Shown: positions 8,654-17,423, numbered from the stretch's first letter. The stretch is DNA of 64,000 nucleotides from Solibacillus sp. FSL K6-1523 (GCF_038005225.1 NZ_JBBOSU010000001.1:1352001-1416000); one strand, 5' to 3'. The notes: generated from the sequence alone by a model not told the origin. Made by a program: numbers and translations.

Positions 8654-9888
8654 AGAAAAGGGAGTTTTGGGATGAAAATCAAATCGAGAAGTTACTAGAA
8701 AAAGCACCGAAAATTACAGATGAACGATCAAAAGATGAAGTATTGCAACGACTAAAGGAAAGTGCCGTCTTTGATTCTCATACGGAAAAACAACCTATCA
8801 AAATGAAGAAAAAGATGAGCTGGAAGCCTTTAATTGCATCGATTGCCTCACTTTTTGTTCTTGTTTTTATTGCTTCTACTTTTATGGGGAATGCACCTGA
8901 AATATCGCTGCCATCGGATACAGAGGATGCGCAATTGGAAGATACGTCATCACATGAGCCAGCCACAACGAGAATGATGGAAAGTCATTCAGTGGATATG
9001 GAGAATGATACGCTATCACCAAAAATGGCTGCAACACCGATTCAAACAGTAGTTAATGAGCAGCAATTACAAGGATTCACATTATTTACGATTGGGTTAG
9101 CAGGCGATGATGCAGAAAGTGTACCCGTTAGTTTTTTAATTCCCAATGAAATTGTGGAGCGTCAATTAGGTACAAAAACGCCGACAAAATTACAGCTGTA
9201 TCAGGAGTTTGCGCCATTCATTGAGGAACAATCATTGGGCTTTAAAGAATATCATCCCATTAAAGGAAGCTTTACAGAAAAGGGTGATGATTTAGTGCAT
9301 CAGTTACCAGATGACCATACGTATGATATTGGCTCTGCAGCACTATCGAATTATGTAGGAGCTTTAATTGATACATTTGGTGAGAGTTATAACCGAGTAC
9401 TGTTAACCAATGCAGAAGGAACACAAATGACGCTTAATCACATGGGAGAAATAAATAATCCGATCGAATTAACAGGGAAAATGACACATTATAATTATTT
9501 TAGTTATCAAATGCGAGATGGTTCAACTTATTTAAGTCCGAATTTTCGAATGAGTTTTAGCAATGTGAAAGATGCTTTATTAAATATGACGACAGAAGCC
9601 AATGATATTTTTCATACGGCAATTTTGCCCGATGTTTCCTTTCAAGTAAAAGTAAAGAAAAACATAGTAATTGTTACTTTTGATGAGTTATTGGATTTAG
9701 AAAATTATGATTCTACTCAAGCAATGCGCATGATCGAAGGAATTCTTTTAACGGCAGCTAGCTTTAATAAAGAAGTAAAATTCGAACAAATCAAGCAGCA
9801 AGATTGGGGCGGCTTTCATTTTTCAAAACCGTTGCCTAAACCAGTTGCAGCAAATTTAGTTGTCTACGATTTTAGTGCAATTGAATAG
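8650..9888 (+). CDS. rsiX: Anti-sigma-X factor RsiX
   Basis: 412 residues with a cytoplasmic N-terminal segment, one membrane helix (about 57-76, IASIASLFVLVFIAST) and a long extracytoplasmic domain. This is the layout of RsiX, which holds SigX inactive at the membrane. The identification rests mainly on coupling to sigX (ATGA overlap) and this topology; sequence in the outer domain is diverged. It is somewhat longer than the B. subtilis protein as I recall it. Confidence 0.85.
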   Translation: MKKREFWDENQIEKLLEKAPKITDERSKDEVLQRLKESAVFDSHTEKQPIKMKKKMSWKPLIASIASLFVLVFIASTFMGNAPEISLPSDTEDAQLEDTSSHEPATTRMMESHSVDMENDTLSPKMAATPIQTVVNEQQLQGFTLFTIGLAGDDAESVPVSFLIPNEIVERQLGTKTPTKLQLYQEFAPFIEEQSLGFKEYHPIKGSFTEKGDDLVHQLPDDHTYDIGSAALSNYVGALIDTFGESYNRVLLTNAEGTQMTLNHMGEINNPIELTGKMTHYNYFSYQMRDGSTYLSPNFRMSFSNVKDALLNMTTEANDIFHTAILPDVSFQVKVKKNIVIVTFDELLDLENYDSTQAMRMIEGILLTAASFNKEVKFEQIKQQDWGGFHFSKPLPKPVAANLVVYDFSAIE

Positions 9889-9896
9889 TTCAAAAG

Positions 9897-9934
9897 AGAA
9901 TTGTAAGCAGATGGCTTTACAATTCTTTTTTTTA
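9897..9934 (+). terminator. Rho-independent terminator of sigX-rsiX
   Basis: AGAATTGTAA (9897-9906) pairs with TTACAATTCT (9917-9926), followed by a long T run. Confidence 0.85.
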
Positions 9935-9970
9935 TCCTATAATGAAGGTGTAACATAATTAAATATTGAT

Positions 9971-10145
9971 TCATCTTCGGGGCAGGGTGTAATTCCCGAC
10001 CGGCGGTAATATAAAGTTGTAGCCTCTGACCATTTATTTGGAGGACGCTACATTCAACTTTTCGAGCCCGCGAGCCACTTTTTTGTGTGCAGGATTTGGT
10101 GCGATTCCAAAGCCGACAGTATAGTCTGGATGGGAGAAGATGGAG
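9971..10145 (+). promoter_or_regulatory. FMN riboswitch (RFN element)
   Basis: The sequence opens with ATCTTCGGGGCAGGGTG and TTCCCGACCGGCGGT and closes with AGCCGACAGT, AGTCTGGATGGGAGAAGATG. These are the diagnostic conserved parts of the FMN aptamer, and the outer strands ATCTTC/GAAGAT pair to form P1. FMN binding is expected to reduce expression of ribU downstream. Confidence 0.97.
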
Positions 10146-10301
10146 GTACGGTCGTTATTTCATGAAAATACCGTGTTTTTTGTAACCACAATTTTTGTTT
10201 TTCTAGTAAGAAGAAAAGCTCTATTTCCTATACAAAGAAATAGGATGGGGTTATGTTTTTGAAAAACATGGGGTAGACCTTTATTTAAGTGTGCCTATTC
10301 T
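10146..10301 (+). promoter_or_regulatory. Long expression platform between FMN aptamer and terminator
   Basis: About 155 bases separate the aptamer from the terminator. They include two small hairpins, CTATTTC/GAAATAG (about 10221-10245) and ATGTTTTT/AAAAACAT (about 10253-10270). One of them may form the antiterminator. No open reading frame with a ribosome binding site was seen. Confidence 0.5.
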
Positions 10302-10335
10302 CCCTTATGCTTCTTTATATGCATAAGGGTTTTTT
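10302..10335 (+). terminator. Riboswitch-controlled terminator before ribU
   Basis: CCCTTATGC (10302-10310) pairs with GCATAAGGG (10321-10329), followed by TTTTTT. Its place between the FMN aptamer and ribU implies transcription attenuation. Confidence 0.85.
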
Positions 10336-10401
10336 CATGGAATGATTTTGATTCGTCCTTTCTTCTTGCAAGAGTGAATCAGCAATGAGGAGAGATATTT
10401 T

Positions 10402-10980
10402 ATGCGTAAGAAAAATTTAAAGTTACGTTCATTCGTAACAATTGGTATGTTGAGTAGTATTTCGTTTATTTTGATGTTACTTAACTTTCCATTACCGTGG
10501 TTCCCAGTATTTTTGCAAATTGATTTTAGTGATATCCCTGCGTTAATTGCAGCAATTACAATGGGACCGGTTGCAGGTATTTTAGTAGAGTTAATTAAAA
10601 ACGTATTAGATTGGATTTTTACTGGCGCACCAGAAGGGATTCCGGTGGGGCATATGGCCAACTTTGCAACAGGTATTTCGTTTGTGATCCCAGCGTATTA
10701 TATTTATAAAAAATTCCCAACAGTAAAAGGGCTTATTGGCGGATTAGTAATTGGTACATTTACTATGTCATTTGGAATGGCGGTATTAAATTACTTCGCG
10801 TTTTTACCAATGTATACGTATTTATTAGGAATGCCAGAATTTAATATGTACGAAACGATTATTTTAGGTATTTTACCGTTTAATATAGTAAAAGGGATTA
10901 TTCTAGTAGTCATTGCGACGATGATTTATCGTACGATGCGTGTATGGATTGAAAATCAGCGCGCGCAGTTTTTAGCGTAA
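10402..10980 (+). CDS. ribU: Riboflavin ECF transporter substrate-binding protein RibU
   Basis: 192 residues, about six membrane helices, with the RibU hallmark FLQIDFSDIPALIAAITMGPVAGILVE split over helices 2-3. RibU binds riboflavin outside the cell and imports it with the shared ECF energising module (EcfA, EcfA', EcfT; not in this window). ATG 10402 follows GGAGAGA. The FMN riboswitch upstream confirms the vitamin B2 assignment. Confidence 0.95.
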   Translation: MRKKNLKLRSFVTIGMLSSISFILMLLNFPLPWFPVFLQIDFSDIPALIAAITMGPVAGILVELIKNVLDWIFTGAPEGIPVGHMANFATGISFVIPAYYIYKKFPTVKGLIGGLVIGTFTMSFGMAVLNYFAFLPMYTYLLGMPEFNMYETIILGILPFNIVKGIILVVIATMIYRTMRVWIENQRAQFLA

Positions 10981-10988
10981 TACCAGAG

Positions 10989-11029
10989 AAGTCAGCATGC
11001 CATTAACAGGGTGCTGACTTTTATTTTTT
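10989..11029 (+). terminator. Rho-independent terminator of ribU
   Basis: AAGTCAGCA (10989-10997) pairs perfectly with TGCTGACTT (11012-11020), then TTATTTTTT. Confidence 0.88.
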
Positions 11030-11153
11030 CTATAAATTTAAATTAATGATTGAAATCAAGTGACGAGACTGGTATCATATTGTACATTGTTGTGAAAAAT
11101 CAATTTATTTCGAGAATGGCAACTATTAAACTAACATCATAGGAGAGACTTAA

Positions 11154-12497
11154 ATGGATAAAAAAGTACCCTTTTCAACGTATGCTGTCATTGGGACGAT
11201 GTTATTTGGCATGTTTTTTGGTGCAGGTAACCTAATTTTCCCGATTCAAATGGGACAGCTTGCAGGCACAAATTATTGGCCAGCGCTTATTGGATTTTTA
11301 ATAACGGCGATCGGATTACCCTTTTTAGGAATATTGGCAATTGGACTTTCGGGAAGTAATGGTTTAAAGGATTTGGCAAGTCGTGTGCATCCTGTTTTTG
11401 GCGTATTATTCGCACTTGCACTGTATTTAACAATTGGTCCGTTTTTTGCGATCCCACGTACGGCAACGGTTCCGTTTGTTGTCGGGTTTGAGCCGTTTAT
11501 TGCACCAGATCAAATTAAATTATGGCTAGCTGTTTTTAGCTTTGTCTTTTTTGCGATTGTATTTTACTTTTCATTAAATCCAGCAAAAGTAATGGATTAC
11601 ATAGGGAAATATTTAACACCTGCTTTTTTAGTGTTTTTATTTATACTTATTGCGATTAGTATTTTCTCTCCGATGGGCAGTTTTTTCAGTCCAGCAGGTA
11701 GTTACGTGAATGAAGCGTTTATGACTGGTTTCAAAGAGGGCTATAATACGATGGATGCCCTTGCTTCGTTAGCATTTGGGATTATCGTTATTAATGCCAT
11801 TAAGCGCGCAGGAATTACGGATAAAAAAGAAATCGCCAAAGCGACTTGGAAATCAGGAATTTTTGCGATGGCATTAATGATGCTAATTTACGGGTTAATT
11901 ACGTATATGGGGGCATCAAGTGTCGGAATGGTCGGGACATTTGATAATGGCGGTCAAATATTTGCGGCTGTTGCAGAACATTACTTCGGTGCATATGGTG
12001 CCATTTTATTGGCAATCATTATCGTGTTAGCTTGTTTAAAAACGAGTATTGGGCTCATTACAGCGTGTAGTGAGTTTTTCCATGAAGTGTTCCCGAAAAT
12101 TAGCTATAAATCATTTGTTGTTGCATTATGTTTAGTATCATTTACAATTGCGAACTTCGGTTTGACGAATATTATTACGTTTGCAGTTCCTGTTTTAATG
12201 TTCTTATATCCTTTAGCAATTGTTCTAATTATACTTGGACTTGCTTCAACATACTTTAAAAATAAGCAATCGGTATACGCAGGTGCAATTATTTTGACAA
12301 TCTTTATTAGTACGATTGACGGTTATAATGCATTGATTACGAATGTACCAGCATTTGAAGTGAATTTTTTAACAGCGATTTCTAATTTTTATGCGGATAT
12401 ATTGCCATTCTATTCAATCGGACTTGGCTGGATTGTGCCGGCAATAATTGGCGTACTCATTGGATTAATCATCCCTAAAAAAAGCATAATAAACTAA
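11154..12497 (+). CDS. brnQ: Branched-chain amino acid transporter BrnQ
   Basis: 447 residues and about twelve membrane helices. The N-terminal LFGMFFGAGNLIFPIQMGQLAG motif is diagnostic of the LIVCS (BrnQ) family, which imports leucine, isoleucine and valine with Na+ or H+. ATG 11154 follows AGGAGAG. It is transcribed alone, bounded by the ribU terminator and its own. This position is not the one I recall for B. subtilis, so it may be a lineage-specific insertion into an otherwise syntenic block. Confidence 0.93.
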   Translation: MDKKVPFSTYAVIGTMLFGMFFGAGNLIFPIQMGQLAGTNYWPALIGFLITAIGLPFLGILAIGLSGSNGLKDLASRVHPVFGVLFALALYLTIGPFFAIPRTATVPFVVGFEPFIAPDQIKLWLAVFSFVFFAIVFYFSLNPAKVMDYIGKYLTPAFLVFLFILIAISIFSPMGSFFSPAGSYVNEAFMTGFKEGYNTMDALASLAFGIIVINAIKRAGITDKKEIAKATWKSGIFAMALMMLIYGLITYMGASSVGMVGTFDNGGQIFAAVAEHYFGAYGAILLAIIIVLACLKTSIGLITACSEFFHEVFPKISYKSFVVALCLVSFTIANFGLTNIITFAVPVLMFLYPLAIVLIILGLASTYFKNKQSVYAGAIILTIFISTIDGYNALITNVPAFEVNFLTAISNFYADILPFYSIGLGWIVPAIIGVLIGLIIPKKSIIN

Positions 12498-12555
12498 ATG
12501 AAACCTTAATTGGTCGGCGTTCTATTGCAATTGATGGCCATTATAAGATAAATAA

Positions 12556-12592
12556 AAAAATGACATTACGACTCGTTCGTGGTGTCATTTTT
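12556..12592 (+). terminator. Rho-independent terminator of brnQ
   Basis: AAAAATGACA (12556-12565) pairs with TGTCATTTTT (12583-12592). The A-rich 5' side would also allow termination on the opposite strand. Confidence 0.85.
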
Positions 12593-12798
12593 CTGTTTTT
12601 CGCAAAAAAATTAATAAACGTATATTTTTTTCAAAAAAATATATATTTATCGTTTTCAAATAGATGAAAAATAAGGAATAATAGTAGAGAAAGATGTATC
12701 GTTATGGATCTTCAAACTGTGGATGTTCTAATACACAGGGATTGAAACAAATACAAGGAAATGTATTTGCTATTTAAGTTAAAAGGAGAGGTGTTTGA
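12593..12798. other. Intergenic stretch between brnQ and the YitT gene with two inverted repeats
   Basis: There is no gene. An 18-bp near-perfect inverted repeat of almost pure A/T (12614-12631 with 12633-12650, two mismatches, one-base centre) follows the brnQ terminator. A second inverted repeat, CAAATACA (12749-12756) and TGTATTTG (12763-12770) with a 6-bp spacer, lies about 30 bases before the next gene and looks like an operator. Confidence 0.5.
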
Positions 12799-13677
12799 AT
12801 GCCAAAGCAACACATTAGTAAAAAGAGTAAGGCGCTCAATCTGACTCGCCGCATTGTTATGATTGCAATTGGTGCAATTATGACGGCCTATGCATTAGAA
12901 GCTATATTAATTCCGAATGCAGTAATTGATGGTGGAGTAACGGGTGTAAGTATTATGGGGAATTATTTATTTGGGATTCCACTTGGTATGTTACTATTCG
13001 TACTAAACATTCCATTTGTTTATTTAGGTTACAAGCAAGTCGGGAAAACATTTGCCATATTAACGATGGTAGGAATAGCTTTACTTTCGATATCGACAAG
13101 TTTATTACATGGAATTAAGCCGATTTTAAGTTCTAATGATCCGCTGTTAATTGTATTATCAGGTGGAGTCATGCTAGGCGTCGGTATTGGGATTGTACTA
13201 CGTAATGGTGGAGCGCTAGATGGTTCAGAAGTGTTAGCGGTACTAATTTCACGGAATGTACCATTTTCTGTAGGGGATATTATATTATTTATTAATGCCT
13301 TTATTTTCACAGGTGCAGGCTTTATTTACGGTTTAGAAGGTGCTTTATATTCAGCAACGACTTATTATATTGCTAAAGTAGTTATCGACGTCGTGCAAGT
13401 CGGTTTAGAGAAGTCGAAATCTGTTAAAGTGGTTAGTAAATATTCAGAAGAAATTGGTTTGACCATTCAAGACCGTTTAGGACGCGGCGTTACATATTCG
13501 GAGGGACGCGGTGGATTTTCGAATGAAGTGATGGATATTGTGACGTGTGTTATTACAAGAATGGAAGAAAATAAAATTATTACAATTATTAAAGAAGTTG
13601 ATCCAAATGCGTTTGTTGTTATTACAGATGTAGCAGAAGTACGTGGCGGCAACTTTAAAAAGCGCAACATCCACTAA
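12799..13677 (+). CDS. YitT family membrane protein (DUF161/DUF2179)
   Basis: 292 residues. An N-terminal block of five or six membrane helices (about 20-180, with NAVIDGGVTGVSIM and NGGALDGSEVLAVL motifs) is followed by a cytoplasmic DUF2179 domain (about 200-285, ending FVVITDVAEVRGG). This is the YitT/YpjC layout. No transport substrate or reaction is established for the family. AGGAGAGG precedes ATG 12799. Several paralogues are usual in Bacillales, so I give no symbol. An operator-like inverted repeat lies directly upstream. Confidence 0.88.
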   Translation: MPKQHISKKSKALNLTRRIVMIAIGAIMTAYALEAILIPNAVIDGGVTGVSIMGNYLFGIPLGMLLFVLNIPFVYLGYKQVGKTFAILTMVGIALLSISTSLLHGIKPILSSNDPLLIVLSGGVMLGVGIGIVLRNGGALDGSEVLAVLISRNVPFSVGDIILFINAFIFTGAGFIYGLEGALYSATTYYIAKVVIDVVQVGLEKSKSVKVVSKYSEEIGLTIQDRLGRGVTYSEGRGGFSNEVMDIVTCVITRMEENKIITIIKEVDPNAFVVITDVAEVRGGNFKKRNIH

Positions 13678-13682
13678 AGAAG

Positions 13683-13730
13683 TTACTTAATCAATATGTT
13701 CTTTAACATACTGGTTAAGTGATTTTTTTT
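13683..13730 (+). terminator. Rho-independent terminator of the YitT-family gene
   Basis: An 18-bp stem with several G-U pairs (13683-13700 with 13705-13722) is followed by eight T. Confidence 0.88.
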
Positions 13731-13793
13731 CGGTTAAAATGGTGTAAGTCGCTTTTTGAGCAGGGAGTTTAAGAAATTTAGGGGTGGTTAGTT

Positions 13794-15035
13794 ATGGAAG
13801 GGCAAAGTACGATACGCAATGAAAAATGGAAACGGGATATTACACTTTTTTTAAGTAGCCAAACGATTTCTTTATTTGGTTCATCGCTCGTTCAGTATGC
13901 AATGATGTGGTATATTACGCTGTCTACTCAATCGGGTATGATGATGACACTTTATATAATTTGCGGATTTATTCCGACTTTTTTATTGTCCCCAGTGGCG
14001 GGGGTTTGGGCGGATCGATTTAATCGGAAAAAGTTAATTATAATTGCGGATGGTATGATTGCATTTGCTACGTTAATTTTAGCCATTGTTTTTATGCTTG
14101 GTTATGATTCTATTTGGCTATTATTCGCCATGGCATCTATTCGGGCAGTTGGAGCGGGCATTCAAACGCCTGCTGTTGGTGCTATCTTGCCGCAAATTGT
14201 ACCAGAACAGCATTTGATGCGTGTCAATGGTATTAATGGGACGATTCAAGCGGTTATTATGTTTGTGTCACCAATGGTCAGTGCTGCGTTATTGTCGTTC
14301 GCCACTATGAAGGTAATTTTCTTTATTGATGTTATTACGGCTGCAATTGCAATTATCGTTCTTTTAACATTATTAAAAATCCCGCTGCATGCGAAAGCGG
14401 CACAGCAACAAGAAATAAGCTATTTAGGTGATTTCAAATTAGGCATCCAATATATTAAACAACATGATTTTTTAAAAAGCTTTTTTGTATTTTTTGCGGC
14501 CCTTTTTGTATTAATGGCGCCCGTATCATTTTTAACCCCATTGCAAGTAGCGAGAAGCTTTGGTGAGGATTATTGGCGCCTTACAGCGATTGAAATTACC
14601 TTTTCTATCGGGATGATGATTGGTGGTATTGTTATTGCTTCGTGGGGTGGTTTCCGAAATCGGATTTATACGATGATGTTCGCTGGTGTGGTCATGGCAA
14701 TTTGTACAATTCTATTAGGCATTCTTCCAATTTTTTCGCTATATTTATTTGCGATGGCACTCTTTGGAGTAGCGATGCCGATTTTTAATACACCGACGAT
14801 GACGATTGTCCAAGAAAAAGTAGATCCAGATTATTTAGGTCGAATATTCGGGGTATTTGGCATGATTTCTACGTCTATGATGCCATTAGGAATGTTGATT
14901 TTCGGACCTTTAGCCGATATTATTTCGGTGGAGACATTATTAATAGGAACAGGAACACTCATGTTGATTGTGACGCTACTTATTATTAGGAGTAAGTCTT
15001 TAATAAGAGCAGGTGAGCCAGTCCCTAAAAAATAG
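13794..15035 (+). CDS. MFS transporter, macrolide-efflux-like
   Basis: 413 residues, about twelve membrane helices. The loop motif GVWADRFNRKK between helices 2 and 3 is the MFS signature A. LSSQTISLFGSSLVQYAMMWYI and the overall form fit the MFS_3 / MefA-like exporters, many of which are only presumed drug pumps. The substrate cannot be read from sequence. GGGGTGG precedes ATG 13794. Transcribed alone between two terminators. Confidence 0.85.
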   Translation: MEGQSTIRNEKWKRDITLFLSSQTISLFGSSLVQYAMMWYITLSTQSGMMMTLYIICGFIPTFLLSPVAGVWADRFNRKKLIIIADGMIAFATLILAIVFMLGYDSIWLLFAMASIRAVGAGIQTPAVGAILPQIVPEQHLMRVNGINGTIQAVIMFVSPMVSAALLSFATMKVIFFIDVITAAIAIIVLLTLLKIPLHAKAAQQQEISYLGDFKLGIQYIKQHDFLKSFFVFFAALFVLMAPVSFLTPLQVARSFGEDYWRLTAIEITFSIGMMIGGIVIASWGGFRNRIYTMMFAGVVMAICTILLGILPIFSLYLFAMALFGVAMPIFNTPTMTIVQEKVDPDYLGRIFGVFGMISTSMMPLGMLIFGPLADIISVETLLIGTGTLMLIVTLLIIRSKSLIRAGEPVPKK

Positions 15036-15056
15036 AATAGGTTATTTTAAATAATA

Positions 15057-15097
15057 AAGGAGTATTTTGATAATAAGTCAAAATGCTCCTTTTTTTG
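15057..15097 (+). terminator. Rho-independent terminator of the MFS gene
   Basis: AAGGAGTATTTTGA pairs with TCAAAATGCTCCTT (one G-U), followed by seven T. Confidence 0.88.
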
Positions 15098-15197
15098 CGA
15101 GATTTACGTCCAATTTGTATTTGTTTGCTATTACGAATAGATCCTTGCAACTCGCAAATACTAAAGAAAACAATCAAAAATTTGGAGGTGTAATAGC

Positions 15198-15965
15198 TTG
15201 AACTTTAAATTGAGCGTAACAATATTTGTTTGTATTGGTGCAGCGTTTTTACTTTTTGCGAGCTATAGTTACTCTTCGGATAAAGGAAGGAAATATTATG
15301 AAGAAACGGAACAAATACTATGGGAAGTTGATACAAACGAAAAAATCGTTGCTTTAACGTTCGATGATGGCCCGCATTATAAATATACACCTGAAATTTT
15401 AAATTTATTAAATAAATATCATGCAAAGGCAACGTTCTTTATTGTTGGTAAAAATGCAGAAAAAAATCCCGAAGTTATTTTACGTATGTACGAAGAAGGT
15501 CACGAAATCGCTAATCATACGTATTCTCATCCGACAAAAATAAAGACGGCAGATTTATTGGAAGAGATACAAATGACGAGTGAAGTATTGTTTAGTATGA
15601 CTGGGAAAATCCCTGAACTGTTTCGACCCGTGGAAGGACAATACACAGATGAAATGATTGATGCTGTTACAAAAAAAGGGTATAAAGTGGTGATGTGGTC
15701 TTGGCATCTCGATACGGAGGATTGGAGAAATCCAGGAGTTGATATAATTACCAAGAAAGTAATCGATGGAGTTGGAAATGGGAAAGTTGTTCTTTTTCAT
15801 GATGGCGGGGCAAATCGGAGACAAACCGTACAAGCATTAGAAAAGATATTAGCCAATCTCGAAGGGCAAGGTTATAAATTTGTTACGATTAGCGAATTAC
15901 TAGCTGTTAAGAAAAGGGATGAAAATAGAAGGAAAACTATTGAAAAAAACCAGGAATCGGAATGA
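15198..15965 (+). CDS. Membrane-anchored polysaccharide deacetylase (NodB domain)
   Basis: 255 residues. An N-terminal hydrophobic helix (about 5-23) exports the protein and probably anchors it. The NodB domain shows motif 1 TFDDGPH, motif 2 HTYSHP (metal-binding His pair), a degenerate motif 3 FRPVEGQY, motif 4 WSWHLDTEDW and motif 5 LFHDGG. Such enzymes remove acetyl groups from peptidoglycan or chitin-like sugars. It could be a peptidoglycan N-acetylglucosamine or muramic deacetylase; I cannot tell which. TTG 15198 follows GGAGGTG by 8 bases. Confidence 0.88.
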   Translation: MNFKLSVTIFVCIGAAFLLFASYSYSSDKGRKYYEETEQILWEVDTNEKIVALTFDDGPHYKYTPEILNLLNKYHAKATFFIVGKNAEKNPEVILRMYEEGHEIANHTYSHPTKIKTADLLEEIQMTSEVLFSMTGKIPELFRPVEGQYTDEMIDAVTKKGYKVVMWSWHLDTEDWRNPGVDIITKKVIDGVGNGKVVLFHDGGANRRQTVQALEKILANLEGQGYKFVTISELLAVKKRDENRRKTIEKNQESE

Positions 15966-16002
15966 TTTCTGGAGTTCAGCGTTGGGAAAACTATAAACAG
16001 GG

Positions 16003-16034
16003 AAAAGCAGAAATCTAAACATTTCTGCTTTTTA
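16003..16034. terminator. Bidirectional terminator between the deacetylase gene and fabI
   Basis: AAAAGCAGAAAT (16003-16014) pairs with ATTTCTGCTTTT (16021-16032). It has T runs on both strands and serves the two convergent genes. Confidence 0.88.
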
Positions 16035-16044
16035 ATTTGTAAAG

Positions 16045-16821
16045 TTAGCCCATAATATTGTAGCCACAATCGATATAAATTGTTTCGCCTGTCACGCCTC
16101 GAGATAGATGGCTTAGCATAACCATTGTCATATCCGCAACTTCTGCTTGATTCGTATTGCGTTTTAAAGGGGCTGTCTCTTCAATTTTGTGTAAAATTTG
16201 ATTGAAACTTGGCACACCTTTTGCCGCTAATGTACGAATAGCCCCAGCTGAAATCGCGTTGACACGGATATTTTCAGCACCTAAATCAGCCGCTAAATAA
16301 CGCATCGATGCTTCGAGTGCAGCTTTTGCTACGCCCATCACATTATAGCCATCAAGCACGCGTTCTGCGCCTAAATAGGACATTGTAACAATCGAGCCAC
16401 CTTCAGTCATAAATGGCTTAGCAGCGTTACTAACAGCGATTAGAGAATATGCGCTCGTATCTTGTGCAAAAGCGTAGCCGTCACGCGTCGTTTGTACAAA
16501 TCGATTTTTTAAATCTTCCGCGTGTGCGAAAGCGACAGAGTGAACGATACCATGAATGACTTGGAACTGTTCGCCGATTTGTTGGAAAGCCTTTGCGATA
16601 CTTTCATCACTATTGACATCGCATTCAACGATGGCTACATTTTGTCGGTCTAATTTTTCGAGCATTTTTTCGATTTTCCCTTTCGAACGCTCTTTTCTAT
16701 ATGTGAAAATGACATTTGCTCCAACTTCAAATAATTGTTGTGCAATTCCCCATGCGATACTGCGCTCATTGGCAACGCCCATTACGACGATATTTTTCCC
16801 TTGTAATTGTAATAAATCCAT
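16045..16821 (-). CDS. fabI: Enoyl-[acyl-carrier-protein] reductase FabI
   Basis: 258 residues, atypical short-chain dehydrogenase. The N-terminal nucleotide site is GVANERSIAWGIA. The catalytic pair lies in MSYLGAERVLDGYNVMGVAKAA, with Tyr and Lys spaced Y-x6-K. It reduces enoyl-ACP in the last step of each fatty-acid elongation cycle. It is transcribed alone on the - strand, behind a consensus promoter and a perfect FapR operator, so it should be repressed by FapR when malonyl-CoA is low. Confidence 0.96.
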   Translation of the reverse strand: MDLLQLQGKNIVVMGVANERSIAWGIAQQLFEVGANVIFTYRKERSKGKIEKMLEKLDRQNVAIVECDVNSDESIAKAFQQIGEQFQVIHGIVHSVAFAHAEDLKNRFVQTTRDGYAFAQDTSAYSLIAVSNAAKPFMTEGGSIVTMSYLGAERVLDGYNVMGVAKAALEASMRYLAADLGAENIRVNAISAGAIRTLAAKGVPSFNQILHKIEETAPLKRNTNQAEVADMTMVMLSHLSRGVTGETIYIDCGYNIMG

Positions 16822-16843
16822 TTAAACACCCCTATGAGTAATT

Positions 16844-16876
16844 AGTTATTATTAGTACCTGCTACTAATAATAACT
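16844..16876 (-). promoter_or_regulatory. FapR operator of fabI
   Basis: A perfect 14-bp inverted repeat (AGTTATTATTAGTA at 16844-16857, its complement at 16863-16876) surrounds a 5-bp centre. The core TTAGTACCTGCTACTAA matches the FapR box of B. subtilis fatty-acid genes. It overlaps the predicted transcription start of fabI. Confidence 0.92.
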
Positions 16877-16902
16877 ATAACATCATGAAATTTGTATCGC
16901 AA
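16874..16902 (-). promoter_or_regulatory. Sigma-A promoter of fabI
   Basis: Read on the - strand: -35 TTGCGA (16897-16902), 17-bp spacer, -10 TATAGT (16874-16879) with an upstream TGT extension. The operator begins at the -10, so repressor and polymerase would compete. Confidence 0.8.
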
Positions 16903-16974
16903 TAGGGAGTTTGAGGAATTTATTTACTTACTAAATAAGTTCACCAAAAGAGTATATCCTTATGAGGGAAGTTT

Positions 16975-17081
16975 TCTAATAAAGTATGTGCTAGTTCAGG
17001 CTGGCTAAGCACATGAGGCGCACAGACAATGTTAGCACAAATCTATACGACTCATCTGTGTGCTTTGTGCAAGGCCAGCCT
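16975..17081 (+). repeat. Structured 105-bp repeat, copy A (strand arbitrary)
   Basis: Roughly 93 percent identical by eye to 50180-50287. Nested stems are seen: AGGCTGGC (16998-17005) with GCCAGCCT (17074-17081); GCACA (17009-17013) with TGTGC (17066-17070); GCGCACAGA (17018-17026) with TCTGTGTGC (17055-17063, one G-U). A 28-base terminal loop remains. The repeat has no open reading frame. It may be a small RNA gene or a non-autonomous palindromic element. Confidence 0.8.
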
Positions 17082-17423
17082 ATTTAAAATTTTATCTACT
17101 GTAGCTTTCTGGATTAATTGCGCCGCTACCGTGGGAGGCGGCGTTATCTTTAATCGATTTTTATCCCATTAGGAAAAACCCATCCTATTTTTTGCTATTG
17201 AGGATCAAAAATCATACTACCTTTGCGCAAAATTGAACCTTTGAAGTGACAAAATATGCTATAAAAATGCGAGCAAACGGATTGTTTTGCAGTCACAATG
17301 ATATTGCATGAAAGAATTTTATCGTCGAGCGCGTATATCAAAAAAGATATTAAGTAGCTGAAATTAACTTCATATTCAAAAAAATGATTAGAAATTGTAT
17401 TGGGGCAAAATTGAATAGAAAGA

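Noticed and set aside
16975-17081. 6S RNA, SRP RNA, RNase P RNA or tmRNA as identity of the 105-bp repeat
   Set aside because: Size, lack of their conserved cores and the presence of two copies do not fit.
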